Source of the DNA: Rhizobium sp.
GTDB lineage: Bacteria > Pseudomonadota > Alphaproteobacteria > Rhizobiales > Rhizobiaceae
Reading direction: 5' to 3'
Assembly: GCA_002796995.1 (NCBI GenBank)
Contig: PEKW01000006.1
Coordinates: 558,627-622,626 of the forward strand
Length of the DNA stretch: 64,000 bases
Below are positions 28,502 through 38,036 of the stretch, in pieces. Made by a program: the position numbers and the translations under genes. Each line of letters starts with the position of its first letter. Position 1 is the first letter of the stretch. Below the pieces are notes generated by a model, which made no database searches, was not told where the DNA came from, and saw only the letters and a program-made list of their open reading frames with translations.

Positions 28502-29185
28502 ATGGAGAACCGCATGCGCCGCATCCTGCCCGTCCTGATCGCCCTGGCGACCTTGTCCTGGCCCGCCATCGCGCCAGCACAGGAACCGCTGGTCATCCCG
28601 GCGCCGAATCTCGGCGGCAATCCTTCGGACGATGCAGCGATCTGGCATGTCTACGGGTTGATCCCCGGCGATGTTCTGAACATCCGCTCAGGAGCGGGCC
28701 CGGCCTTCCGGGTCATCGGCGCGCTGCAGGAAGGCCAGCCGGTGCGCAATCTGGGTTGCCGCGAACGCGACGGCGGCTTCTGGTGCCGGATTTCCACCTA
28801 TGACCGGCCGAGCATCAGCGGCTGGGTCAACGGTCGCTACATCACCGACGAATGGGTGCCGCCGGCCGGCGCGCTGCCTGAGGACGACGAGGACCGCGTC
28901 ATTCCGGGAACCGCCTATCACGCCACCGGCACGATCCGCTGCCAGATGCCGGGCGACGCCCGCATCGGCGCCTGCGCCTTCGGCATCGTCCGCAACGGCC
29001 CCTTCGCCGAGATCGACCTGACCTTTCCCGACGGCTATACCCGCGCGCTGACCTATCGCGCCGGCCGGTTTTCCGCCAAGGACGGCGCAGAGGTCCGCAG
29101 CCACAAACAGGGCGGCGTCGCCATCGTCACCGTCAACGGCGAAGAGACGTTCCACATTCCCGACGATGTCGTGATGGGGTGGTGA
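28502..29185 (+). CDS. Secreted SH3b-domain protein
   Basis: Signal peptide; LNIRSGAGPAFRVIGALQEGQPVRNLGCRERDGGFWCRISTYDRPSISGWVNGRYI is an SH3b pattern. Confidence 0.8.
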   Translation: MENRMRRILPVLIALATLSWPAIAPAQEPLVIPAPNLGGNPSDDAAIWHVYGLIPGDVLNIRSGAGPAFRVIGALQEGQPVRNLGCRERDGGFWCRISTYDRPSISGWVNGRYITDEWVPPAGALPEDDEDRVIPGTAYHATGTIRCQMPGDARIGACAFGIVRNGPFAEIDLTFPDGYTRALTYRAGRFSAKDGAEVRSHKQGGVAIVTVNGEETFHIPDDVVMGW

Positions 29186-29236
29186 GTCGCGGCGGGAATC
29201 GTATGGGTAATCCAACCTGAAAAGCCGCTGAAGACA

Positions 29237-29282
29237 CCCCCCTCTGCCCTGCCGGGCATCTCCCCCTCAAGGGGGGAGATCG
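29237..29282. repeat. Palindromic repeat family B, left arm of inverted pair
   Basis: acccccctctgccctgccgggcatctccccctcaaggggggagatc; inverse of 29426-29470. Confidence 0.8.
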
Positions 29283-29425
29283 GCAGAAAGGTGCCCGCTC
29301 GCCCGACCACCGGCGAGGCAGCGGTCGGAGGCTTCCGGCGTAGCACACGACCGCAAGTCGGCCTTATCACCGATGACAAAGACTATGACCGTTCAGTAAG
29401 CTTGGCGAGGACCGCGCCACACGCC

Positions 29426-29470
29426 GATCTCCCCCCTTGAGGGGGAGATGCCCGGCAGGGCAGAGGGGGG
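29426..29470. repeat. Palindromic repeat family B, right (inverted) arm
   Basis: gatctccccccttgagggggagatgcccggcagggcagagggggg, reverse complement of 29237-29282 apart from few changes. Confidence 0.8.
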
Positions 29471-29507
29471 TATCCTCCACGCCCGCCAATCAGAAATGCC
29501 TTGCGCC

Positions 29508-30464
29508 TTAAGCCGCCAGCGCCTTGGCGATCTGGGCGCGCAGGGTGCCGAGATCCTTGGCAAAGCCGCGAATGCCTTCGGCGAGCTTTTCGGTCGCCAT
29601 GGCATCCTCGTTCATCGCCCAGCGGAAGGCCTTCTCGTCGAGCGAGATGCGCGGCTCGGCCTTGACGCTTTCCGGCGACAGCAAACGCGGCAGGTCGCCG
29701 GTCGCGGCGTCGAGTTCGTCGAGCAGCTGCGGGCTGATCGTCAGGCGGTCGCAACCGGCCAGCGCTTCGATCTCGCCGGCATTGCGGAACGAGGCGCCCA
29801 TGACGATCGTCTTGATGCCGTTCGACTTGTAGTAGTTGTAGATCGAGCGCACCGAGAGAACGCCCGGATCGGTCTCCGCGGTGTAGTTCTCGCCGGTCGA
29901 CTTCTTGTACCAGTCGAGGATACGGCCGACGAAGGGCGAGATGAGAAACACGTTGGCGTCGGCGCAGGCGATCGCCTGGGCCTTGGAGAAGAGAAGCGTC
30001 AGGTTGCAGTCGATGCCTTCGCCCTGCAGCACTTCGGCCGCGCGGATGCCTTCCCAGGTCGAGGCGAGCTTGATCAGGATGCGGTCACGTTCGATGCCGC
30101 GCTCCTTGTAGGCGGCGATGATCCCATGCGCCTTTTCGATCGACGCCTTGGTGTCGAAGGAGAGGTCGGCATCGACCTCGGTCGACACGCGGCCCGGCAC
30201 GAGCCCGGCCAGCGCCGCGCCGACAGAAACGGCCAGGCGATCGGCGATAGCCTCGACCACGGCCTCGTCGGCACCGCCCTTGGCCTTGCCCCAGGTAATC
30301 GCTTCCTTGAACGCGTCGGCAAAGGCGTCGGTCCCGAGCGCCTTCAGAACGATCGAGGGATTGGTCGTGCAGTCCACCGGCTTCAGGCGCGCGACGGCCT
30401 CGATGTCACCGGTGTCGGCGACCACGGTGGTCATGGCGCGAAGCTGTTCGAGTTTGGAGGTCAT
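29508..30464 (-). CDS. tal: Transaldolase
   Basis: [42 protein letters not shown]...[22 protein letters not shown]...; ATG at 30464. Confidence 0.95.
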   Translation of the reverse strand: MTSKLEQLRAMTTVVADTGDIEAVARLKPVDCTTNPSIVLKALGTDAFADAFKEAITWGKAKGGADEAVVEAIADRLAVSVGAALAGLVPGRVSTEVDADLSFDTKASIEKAHGIIAAYKERGIERDRILIKLASTWEGIRAAEVLQGEGIDCNLTLLFSKAQAIACADANVFLISPFVGRILDWYKKSTGENYTAETDPGVLSVRSIYNYYKSNGIKTIVMGASFRNAGEIEALAGCDRLTISPQLLDELDAATGDLPRLLSPESVKAEPRISLDEKAFRWAMNEDAMATEKLAEGIRGFAKDLGTLRAQIAKALAA

Positions 30465-30611
30465 GATCGTTATCCCTGTTCTTCGAAGCGGCCCGGTTGA
30501 GGAAGGGTCGGGGCCGAAAAATTCGAGCCGACTATCACCAGCGGAAGATGGCAAAGTCAAGAATGCGGGAAAACGAATCTAATCGATTAATTGATCCATC
30601 CGCATCGACGC

Positions 30612-31502
30612 TCAGCCGCAGATTTTTCCCGCCTCCCAGCCGAGCATGGCGCGCTTGCGTGTCAGACCCCAGTGATAGCCGGTCAACGCGCCGCTCTTGC
30701 CGAGCGCCCGGTGGCACGGCACCACGAAGGAAATCGGATTGCGGCCGACCGCCGCACCGACCGCCCGGCTCGCCGTCGGCTGGCCGATCCTGGCGGCGAT
30801 GTCGGAATAGGTGACCGCCTTGCCGAGCGGGATTTCGAGAAGGCTCTCCCACACCCGCACCTGGAAATCCGTGCCGATCAGCACGACGCGCAGCGGCTGC
30901 TCGCCGGACCATTTCTCGGGATCGAAAATGCGGCCCGCATAGGGCGCGGTCGCGGCCTGGTCGGCGACATAGTTCGCATGCGGCCAGCGCTCGGCCATAT
31001 CGTCGAAGCAGGCAGCCTCCCCGCCCGGATCGGCAAAGGCCAGCCCCGCCAGACCCCGCTCGGTCACCATCACCAGCGCCAGGCCGAAGGGTGAGGGATG
31101 AAAGCCGTAGCGGATGGTGAGCCCGGCCCCCCGCGCCTTCCATTCGCCCGGCGACATGGCCTCGTGCGTGACGAAGAGATCGTGCAGCCGGCCAGGTCCC
31201 GACAGGCCGAGCTCGATCGATGTTTCCAGCAGCGGCATGCCTTCCCGACCGAGCAACCGCTTGGCGTGGTCGAGCGTCACCGCCTGCAGGAAACCCTTCG
31301 GCGTGAGGCCCGCCCAGCGGGTGAAGGTCTTCTGCAGCTGGCTCGGCGACTGCCCGAGCCGCGCCGCCATCACCTCCAGCGACGGCTGCGCTTGGTAGTC
31401 GAGCGTCAGCATCTCGATCACCCGGCGCACGGTCTCGTAGTCCGAGCCCTCGGGCGTGATGTCGGTGGTCGTCGAAAGGTCGATCTGTTGAGCAAGGGTC
31501 AT
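30612..31502 (-). CDS. Ada-like AraC-domain / methylated-DNA-protein-cysteine methyltransferase
   Basis: N-terminal AraC HTH, C-terminal MGMT active site SFVVPCHRALGKSGALTGYHWGLTRKRAML; no N-terminal Zn/Cys Ada domain. Confidence 0.9.
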   Translation of the reverse strand: MTLAQQIDLSTTTDITPEGSDYETVRRVIEMLTLDYQAQPSLEVMAARLGQSPSQLQKTFTRWAGLTPKGFLQAVTLDHAKRLLGREGMPLLETSIELGLSGPGRLHDLFVTHEAMSPGEWKARGAGLTIRYGFHPSPFGLALVMVTERGLAGLAFADPGGEAACFDDMAERWPHANYVADQAATAPYAGRIFDPEKWSGEQPLRVVLIGTDFQVRVWESLLEIPLGKAVTYSDIAARIGQPTASRAVGAAVGRNPISFVVPCHRALGKSGALTGYHWGLTRKRAMLGWEAGKICG

Positions 31503-31602
31503 GGCTTAATCCTCATCTATGACCCGACTTCACCACGCGCGAGGCCAACGCGCCACCCGTTTCTGGCAGGGCGAGCGAAGTCATCGGTCTGCGCAAGCCA
31601 GC

Positions 31603-31647
31603 CCCCCTCTGCCCCGCCGGGCATCTCACCCACAAGGGGGTAGAACA
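31603..31647. repeat. Palindromic repeat family B, left arm of second inverted pair
   Basis: cccccctctgccccgccgggcatctcacccacaagggggtagaac. Confidence 0.7.
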
Positions 31648-31783
31648 CAGCGCGGATATCGCTCGGCCTGATCATCCGTCATGCAGACTGAAGCCCAAGA
31701 TGGTGTCTCAAGTTCGCCGCCCACACGAAGCCGTTCTCGCTTCTTTGCAAGCGTATGAATGCGGCAGGCGGGTGCTCCAGATT

Positions 31784-31829
31784 GCTCTCGCCCCTTGTGG
31801 GGGAGATGCCCGGCAGGGCAGAGGGGGTA
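31784..31829. repeat. Palindromic repeat family B, right (inverted) arm of second pair
   Basis: gctctcgccccttgtgggggagatgcccggcagggcagagggggta. Confidence 0.7.
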
Positions 31830-31845
31830 TCCGCCTACGAAGCGC

Positions 31846-32343
31846 TCAAATCCGCTGCTTCGCCGTCGCCAGCGCGCCCTTGAAGGCCCGGGCAAAACTC
31901 TCCCGGTCGTCGGGATTCAGAAACGAGCCGACATCGGTGCGCCGACCCTGCCCGGCCACCTGCATCGAGACGATGCCGATCTCGTCGTGGCGCCTGACGA
32001 AGAAGCGCGCCCAGAAGGGATTGAAGCGATGTTCGGTCAGGCGGCCGGAGGGCGAGAATTTCAGGATCGCGAGATCGGTGCGCGAGACATAGACCTCCTC
32101 GCGCGCCCGGCCCGACCGGTAGTTGAGCCAGAAGGCGCCGTAGAGCAGCAGGAAATCGAGGCCGAAGAACAGGCCGATCGGCCAGGCGCCGGTCGCCATG
32201 AAGAACACGGCATGCACGGCGCAGACCGCGCCGGTGATCATCAGCAGGATGCGGAAACCCTTCCGGCCGAGCGAACGATAGGGCACGAGTTCGGCAGCGA
32301 AAATCGGCTGCTCTGCGGCGGGGTTCACATTGCCTTTGGTCAT
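31846..32343 (-). CDS. DUF2244 family membrane protein
   Basis: AELVPYRSLGRKGFRILLMITG...REEVYVSRTDLAILKFSPSG...FNPFWARFFVRRHDEIGIVSMQVAGQGRRTDVGSFLNPDDRESFARAF. Confidence 0.85.
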   Translation of the reverse strand: MTKGNVNPAAEQPIFAAELVPYRSLGRKGFRILLMITGAVCAVHAVFFMATGAWPIGLFFGLDFLLLYGAFWLNYRSGRAREEVYVSRTDLAILKFSPSGRLTEHRFNPFWARFFVRRHDEIGIVSMQVAGQGRRTDVGSFLNPDDRESFARAFKGALATAKQRI

Positions 32344-32365
32344 TGGGGCCGACTATAGATTGTCC

Positions 32366-33142
32366 ATGACGAGTCCGATGAAGAAATCCAGCACCGAAAC
32401 TTTGAAAAAGTCAAATCCCGCAAGCGTGAAGCGCAAGCCCGCGGTCCGCTCGGCCTATTCGAAGGCGGAGATCGAGGAGATCTTCCGCCGCTTCTCCATC
32501 CAGCGCCCGGAACCGAAGGGCGAGCTGGCACACGTCAACCCGTTCACCCTCGTCGTCGCGGTGGCGCTGTCCGCCCAGGCGACCGATGCCGGCGTCAACA
32601 AGGCGACGCGCGCCCTGTTCAAGGTGGCCGACACGCCGCAGAAGATGCTCGATCTCGGCGAGGAAAAGGTCCGCGACTACATCAGGACGATCGGCCTCTA
32701 CCGCAACAAGGCGAAAAACGTCATCGCGCTCTCGCAGCGCCTGGTCGACGTCTATGGCGGCGAGGTGCCGAAGACCCGCGAGGAACTGGTGACGCTGCCC
32801 GGCGTCGGCCGCAAAACCGCGAATGTCGTCATGTCCATGGCCTTCGGCATCCCGACGATCGCCGTCGACACCCACATCTTCCGCATCGCCAACCGCATCC
32901 GCCTCGCCCCCGGCAGGACGCCGGACGAGGTGGAAGACAAGCTGATGCGGATCATCCCGAAGCACTGGCTGTTCCACGCCCATCACTGGCTGATCCTGCA
33001 CGGGCGCTACTGCTGCAAGGCGCGCAAACCGGAATGTGAGCGCTGCGTCATCGCCGACATCTGCAAGTCGCCGGAAAAGACCTGCGACGTGCCGGCCCCC
33101 TTGGTGGAGTTGCCGCCGCAGGTGATCGGTCCGGCCGACTAG
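32366..33142 (+). CDS. nth: Endonuclease III
   Basis: NPFTLVVAVALSAQATDAGVNKAT, VTLPGVGRKTANVVMSMAFGIPTIAVDTHIFRIANRI, [4Fe-4S] ligands CCKARKPECERCVIADIC. Confidence 0.94.
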   Translation: MTSPMKKSSTETLKKSNPASVKRKPAVRSAYSKAEIEEIFRRFSIQRPEPKGELAHVNPFTLVVAVALSAQATDAGVNKATRALFKVADTPQKMLDLGEEKVRDYIRTIGLYRNKAKNVIALSQRLVDVYGGEVPKTREELVTLPGVGRKTANVVMSMAFGIPTIAVDTHIFRIANRIRLAPGRTPDEVEDKLMRIIPKHWLFHAHHWLILHGRYCCKARKPECERCVIADICKSPEKTCDVPAPLVELPPQVIGPAD

Positions 33143-33849
33143 ACGGCGACGACCTCTCGCTTCGACAGCATCTTGTGCAGATGCACCATCAGGCCCGCGG
33201 CGAACAGCGGGGTCAGCAGGTTGAGGATCGGGATCGCCAGGAAGGCGGAGATCACCAGGCCGGCGGCGAAGACCGTTCCGGAATGGCGCGAGCGGAACAG
33301 CCGCGCCTCGTCGGGCGAACGGAAGCGCATGGCGGCGAACTCGAAGAATTCCCGGCCGAGCAGGTAGCCGTTGACCAGGAAGAAGGCGATGATGTTGATC
33401 CCCGGCACGAGCAGCAGCATCAGGGCGATGATATTGCCGACGAGCACGATGCCGAAGAACTTCAGCGAGGACAGGATCGCCGCGCCGATCGGCATGGCCG
33501 TGCCCGGCCGGTCGCCCGGATAGTCACGCGTCTCGATCACCTCGGCCACGTCGTCGAGGAACAGCCCGGCAATGATCGCCGTCACGGACGAAAGAAGCAG
33601 GGCAAGCGCCAGCGCCAGGCCGATGCTGGCGAAGATGCCGAAGACGAAGGTCAGCCACCCCGCCCATTCCGGCATGCCGGGCATCAGCTGATCGACCCAG
33701 GGCATGGCATAGGCGACGAAGGTCTCGCGCAGCGCAAACCACAGCCCGGCCAATACCAGAAGCGTGAGGCCGATCACCTTCCAGAAGACCGACCGGGTCT
33801 CCGGCGCGAAGAGATTGCGCAGGGCAAGTCCTGCAGCGTCAAGGATCAT
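33139..33849 (-). CDS. EI24/CysZ-like membrane protein
   Basis: MILDAAGLALRNLFAPETRSVFWKVIGLTLLVLAGLWFALRE...LVPGINIIAFFLVNGYLLGREFFEFAAMRFR...LTPLFAAGLMVHLHK. Confidence 0.82.
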   Translation of the reverse strand: MILDAAGLALRNLFAPETRSVFWKVIGLTLLVLAGLWFALRETFVAYAMPWVDQLMPGMPEWAGWLTFVFGIFASIGLALALALLLSSVTAIIAGLFLDDVAEVIETRDYPGDRPGTAMPIGAAILSSLKFFGIVLVGNIIALMLLLVPGINIIAFFLVNGYLLGREFFEFAAMRFRSPDEARLFRSRHSGTVFAAGLVISAFLAIPILNLLTPLFAAGLMVHLHKMLSKREVVAV

Positions 33850-34189
33850 CCGGAGCCTCCATCGATGTCCCACACGATGTAGGACGCACAGACCGCGCCG
33901 ACAAGGCCGCGATCCCTCCCGTCGCGCGGGCGGGAGGGACGGCAGATCGGCCGACGGAGCGCATACGGGTGTCTGCCGGCCTCGGTTACAGTTCAGAACC
34001 AATTAGTAATTGTGCTGCGCAAATATACCCGCCGGCGATAGCCGAACTTTGCTTGCGCCACAGAGCAACGATCCTTGCCAATATTACCGGCCGGACGTAT
34101 ACAAGAAGGCATCAGCTATTCTCGAACTGAAAATCGCTTCCGTCACGACGGAAAATGGTTTCCGCCGTCAGCGCGCCGAGGATTACATC

Positions 34190-37129
34190 ATGCCAACGAC
34201 ATTGATCTTGAGTGAGGCCGGCAGCTACACCATCGAGGACGATGGCACGCCCGGCAATGCCACCTCCGTTGTCAAGGACGGCGACGGTACGGTCGTCGCG
34301 GTGATCGCGCACCCGGCGGACCAGCTGATCATCAAGGCGACCGTTCCCGGCGTGAACGTCACCCTCAACATCACGGACTCGCTCGGGACCGGAGGCCTGC
34401 AAGTGGGCGATCTCGCGGATTCGGGACAATGCCCGGACTCGATCGTGGTTGACAACATCGCGACGAGCAGCACCGTCACGCTTGTCGCCAACGGCAGCAT
34501 CACCGAGGGCGGCTCCGACGCTGCGGTCGACATACAGGCCTCTTCTGTCGTGATGAGCGCGGGAACCGGCGTCGGCACCCCCGGAAATGCCATCGAGACG
34601 CAGACTGGCGCCATCGAGGCCGAGACAAACACGGGCGGCATCGCCATCAGCAATGTCGGGGCGGTTCAGGTCGGCGGGCTGACGGATTCGGTGTCCGGCC
34701 TCAGTGTGGCCACCTCCGGCGACCTCAATTTCACGAACCTCGGCACGATCACTCTGAGCGACGTGAACGGCCTCGAATCCGTCCATGGCGGGGCGATCTC
34801 AGGTGACGTAAATCTCACGGCCCTGGGCTTCGATTCGGACATTACGTCCGCTGTCGACCGCGATGCGGTCGCGGCTCCGGGCGGCGACGTCACGTTGACC
34901 GCCGGCCGCGACATATCTCTGGGCACGGCGGGAGCCAATTTCGACAACGACGTCCGCGCCAACGGCGACCTGACGCTGGTCGCTGGTCGCGACGTCCTGC
35001 TGAGCGGCTTCGCCGACATGGTCGCGGACAGTCAATCGGGCACTACCGGCGGAAACCTCGTGGTCAATGTCGGCCGGAACATCAGCGTCCTGGATGATAC
35101 CGGCGGCGATGCAGGCCTTTCCACGTTCGGAACGGGTACTGTCATCCTCACCACGGGGCCCAATGGCCTGCTCTTTCTGGAGGCCCCCACGGCGATAGCG
35201 ATCTCGTCGGGCGGTGGCGTCGTCGTCAATTCGGACCGCATGACGATCGCCGCTACGTCCGGGATCAGCGCAGCCGGCGACATCATGCTGCGCCCGCTGA
35301 CGGACGGGCGGGCCATCATCCTGGGTAGCGCAACGGACGTCGCCGCCGCCCTGGAACTGTCGGACGCCGAACTGGACCGCATTTTCACCTCGGGCACGCT
35401 GACGATCGGTGGCGACAACGCCGGATCGATCCTCATCAGCGCCCTCATATCCCCGGCAGGCGTACCGAACGTCACCCTGCGCACTGGAGAATCCGTGCGC
35501 TTCGACGCGGGGTTCACCATTACCGACATCCTGACGATCCGGGCCGGTGACGACCTGTTCCAGCTTGGCGGTTCCGTGATCACCGCGAGCGACGTCAACG
35601 CTTTCCTCGACTTGGCCGGCGACGACGGAAACCAGGGTGGTTTTGTCAACGTGCTCGGCACCATCACCGCGACGACCCGGACCTTCACCGGCAATGGAGA
35701 TGCCGACACGCTGCTGGGCAGCGCCAATGACGACGTGCTGAACGGCCGCGGCGGGAGCGACACCATGCGCGGCCGTGCAGGCAACGACACCTACGTCGTC
35801 GATTCGATCGCCGACCAAGTCATCGAAGGAGTCGGCGAAGGGACCGATACGGTTCAGTCCGCCGTCAGCTTCACACTCGGGAACAATGTCGAGAATCTGT
35901 CCATGCTTGGTACCGCCAATATCAACGGCATCGGCAATAGTCTGGCGAATGTCATCGACGGCAATTCGGGAAACAACATCCTCGACGGAGCGGCAGGGGC
36001 TGACACCCTCAACGGCGGCCTCGGCAACGACACTTATGTACTGGGCGACGAAAACGACACGGTAACCGATACCGGCGGCACCGATACGATCACGTCGACG
36101 ATCACCCGCTCGCTCGCCACCCTTGCAACGATAGAACGCCTGACGCTGCTCGGCGCCGGCAATATCAATGCCACCGGCAACGATCTCGCCAACCTGCTGA
36201 CAGGCAACAGCGGCAACAATGTGCTGAATGGCCGGGCCGGCGCCGACACCATGGCGGGGCTCGCCGGCAACGACACCTACGTCGTCGATTCCGTCGCCGA
36301 CGTGGTCACCGAGGCGGTCGGCAATGGCACGGACACCGTGCAAACCGCAGTCGACTTCACACTCGGAAACAATGTCGAAAACATCTTCTTGCTTGGCGCC
36401 GGTAATATCAACGGCACCGGCAATGGCGTCGCCAACGTCATGACCGGCAATAGCGGAAACAACGTCCTCAACGGCCGCGGCGGCGCCGACACGATGACCG
36501 GATTGGCGGGCAATGACACCTACGTCGTCGACTCCATCGCAGATCAGGTCGTGGAAGCCTTCGGCGGCGGAACTGACACCGTGCAGACGGCGGTCAGCCT
36601 CACGCTCGCAGAAAATGTCGAAAACCTGTTCCTGCTCGGTGCGGGGAATATCAACGGCGTCGGCAACACCCTGGACAACGCTATTACCGGCAACAGCGGC
36701 AACAATACACTCAATGGTGCAGCCGGCGATGACACACTGATCGGCGGGGCTGGCAACGACAGGCTCTTTGGAGGTTTCGGCAACGACGACCTTACGGGCG
36801 GGACAGGCATCGACACCTTCATTTTCCACTCGGCGCCTAACGCTGTGACCAATGTCGACACGATCACCGATTTCTCCGTGGCCGACGACACGATCTCGCT
36901 GGAAAACAGCGTCTTCACCACGATCGGCGCGGTCGGCACGCTGGCGGCGTCCGCCTTCGTGCGCAACACCACCGGTCTTGCCCAGGATGCGAGCGACCGC
37001 ATCATCTACGAAAGCGACACCGGCAATCTCTTCTATGACAGCAATGGCAACGCCGCCGGCGGCAGCGTGCTGATCGCCGTACTCGATCCGGGACTGCTGA
37101 TGACCAATCTCGACTTCACGGTGATCTGA
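34190..37129 (+). CDS. Large RTX / hemolysin-type calcium-binding repeat protein with N-terminal beta-solenoid-like region
   Basis: Repeated NGRGGADTMTGLAGNDTYVVDS and GGAGNDRLFGGFGNDDLTGGTGIDTFIFHSAPNAVTNVDTITDFSVADDTISL near C-terminus; ATG at 34190 preferred over ORF start at 34010. Confidence 0.9.
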   Translation: MPTTLILSEAGSYTIEDDGTPGNATSVVKDGDGTVVAVIAHPADQLIIKATVPGVNVTLNITDSLGTGGLQVGDLADSGQCPDSIVVDNIATSSTVTLVANGSITEGGSDAAVDIQASSVVMSAGTGVGTPGNAIETQTGAIEAETNTGGIAISNVGAVQVGGLTDSVSGLSVATSGDLNFTNLGTITLSDVNGLESVHGGAISGDVNLTALGFDSDITSAVDRDAVAAPGGDVTLTAGRDISLGTAGANFDNDVRANGDLTLVAGRDVLLSGFADMVADSQSGTTGGNLVVNVGRNISVLDDTGGDAGLSTFGTGTVILTTGPNGLLFLEAPTAIAISSGGGVVVNSDRMTIAATSGISAAGDIMLRPLTDGRAIILGSATDVAAALELSDAELDRIFTSGTLTIGGDNAGSILISALISPAGVPNVTLRTGESVRFDAGFTITDILTIRAGDDLFQLGGSVITASDVNAFLDLAGDDGNQGGFVNVLGTITATTRTFTGNGDADTLLGSANDDVLNGRGGSDTMRGRAGNDTYVVDSIADQVIEGVGEGTDTVQSAVSFTLGNNVENLSMLGTANINGIGNSLANVIDGNSGNNILDGAAGADTLNGGLGNDTYVLGDENDTVTDTGGTDTITSTITRSLATLATIERLTLLGAGNINATGNDLANLLTGNSGNNVLNGRAGADTMAGLAGNDTYVVDSVADVVTEAVGNGTDTVQTAVDFTLGNNVENIFLLGAGNINGTGNGVANVMTGNSGNNVLNGRGGADTMTGLAGNDTYVVDSIADQVVEAFGGGTDTVQTAVSLTLAENVENLFLLGAGNINGVGNTLDNAITGNSGNNTLNGAAGDDTLIGGAGNDRLFGGFGNDDLTGGTGIDTFIFHSAPNAVTNVDTITDFSVADDTISLENSVFTTIGAVGTLAASAFVRNTTGLAQDASDRIIYESDTGNLFYDSNGNAAGGSVLIAVLDPGLLMTNLDFTVI
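35725..36720 (+). repeat. Four ~81-aa (~243-bp) tandem repeats within RTX gene
   Basis: Unit NSGNNVLNGRGGADTMTGLAGNDTYVVDSIADQVVEAFGGGTDTVQTAVSLTLAENVENLFLLGAGNINGVGNTLDNAITG; second unit diverged. Confidence 0.85.
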
Positions 37130-37150
37130 GGTCGGCGGCGATCCGTCGAC

Positions 37151-37942
37151 CTATCCCAGCCGATAGAGCCCTGTCCGCCGGTCGGCGAGATAGGGGTTCT
37201 GGCGGCGGCAGTCGTCGTAGGCGGCGGGGTCCATCTCGGCGACGAGTAGGGTTTCTCGCGTGCCGGCGCGGGCCAGTTCGTCGCCGTCAGGGCCGATGAT
37301 CGCCGAGCGGCCGCTGTAGGAGAACGTGCCCTCCTCGCCGCAAAGATCGGCATAGACGAGGAAGATGCCGTTTTCGAAGGCGCGGGTCGGCACCACCATG
37401 TCGGCGACGCGTCGGCTGATTTCGCCGTTCGGAAGGGCCGTGGGCACCAGCACCAGTTCGGCACCGGCCAGCGCCAGCGTGCGGACATATTCCGGAAACT
37501 CGACGTCGTAGCAGATCAGCATGCCGGTGCGGATGCCGAATAGGTCGAAGACCGGCGGCACGTCCGCGCCGGGCACGAAGCATGCCCGTTCGCCATCGCC
37601 GTAGAGATGCCCCTTGCGGTAGAATTCACAAGTGCCGTCCGGCCGCGCCACCACCGCCGAATTGTAGACGGCCTCGCCGTCGCGCTCGGGAAATCCCGCG
37701 CAGACCGCCAGCTGGAACTCGGCGGCTATGTCGCAGAGCGCCCCGACGATCTCGCCGTCCCGGCCCTCGGCGATTTCGGCAAAGCGCTCGGGCGTCAGGC
37801 CGTAGCCGCTGACGGCGAGTTCCGGCGTGACCAGCAGTTCTGCGCCCATGTCGCTCGCGGCTTCCGCCGCCTGGGCGATCTTGGCGAGATTGGCGGCCGC
37901 ATCGCCGGAAACCGGCTGCATCTGGTAGAGCGAGATCAACAT
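37151..37942 (-). CDS. Carbon-nitrogen hydrolase (nitrilase superfamily)
   Basis: ELLVTPELAVSGYGLTPERF, FYRKGHLYGDGERACFVPG, GMLICYDVEFPEYVRTLALAGAELVLVPTALPN (Glu-Lys-Cys triad). Confidence 0.9.
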   Translation of the reverse strand: MLISLYQMQPVSGDAAANLAKIAQAAEAASDMGAELLVTPELAVSGYGLTPERFAEIAEGRDGEIVGALCDIAAEFQLAVCAGFPERDGEAVYNSAVVARPDGTCEFYRKGHLYGDGERACFVPGADVPPVFDLFGIRTGMLICYDVEFPEYVRTLALAGAELVLVPTALPNGEISRRVADMVVPTRAFENGIFLVYADLCGEEGTFSYSGRSAIIGPDGDELARAGTRETLLVAEMDPAAYDDCRRQNPYLADRRTGLYRLG

Positions 37943-37986
37943 GACATGTCCTGCGCGTGAAATGGAATGCGCGGACGATAGGCTGC

Positions 37987-38014
37987 CTTCAACCGCTTTG
38001 CAAAGCGGTTGAAG
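37987..38014. repeat. 28-bp perfect palindrome in exoD/nitrilase intergenic region
   Basis: CTTCAACCGCTTTG|CAAAGCGGTTGAAG. Confidence 0.85.
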
Positions 38015-38036
38015 CGCGGCGAACAGTTTTCCGCCG

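Noticed and set aside
30580-30589. TAATCGATTA 10-bp palindrome upstream of tal
   Set aside because: Too short to support as an operator by itself; likely chance in an AT-rich promoter segment.
22241-31829. Possible CRISPR array from recurrent palindromic repeats
   Set aside because: Copies are kilobases apart, differ in orientation and spacing, and lack regular 30-40 bp spacers and cas genes.
34010-34189. N-terminal 60-aa extension of the RTX ORF
   Set aside because: Upstream part is lower-GC, Cys/Arg-rich and promoter-like; MPTTLILSEAGSYTIEDDG at 34190 is a plausible RTX start without signal peptide.
34799-36829. 676-aa minus-strand ORF antisense to the RTX gene
   Set aside because: Opposite strand carries recognisable RTX repeats; the antisense repeats are only a mirror of these.
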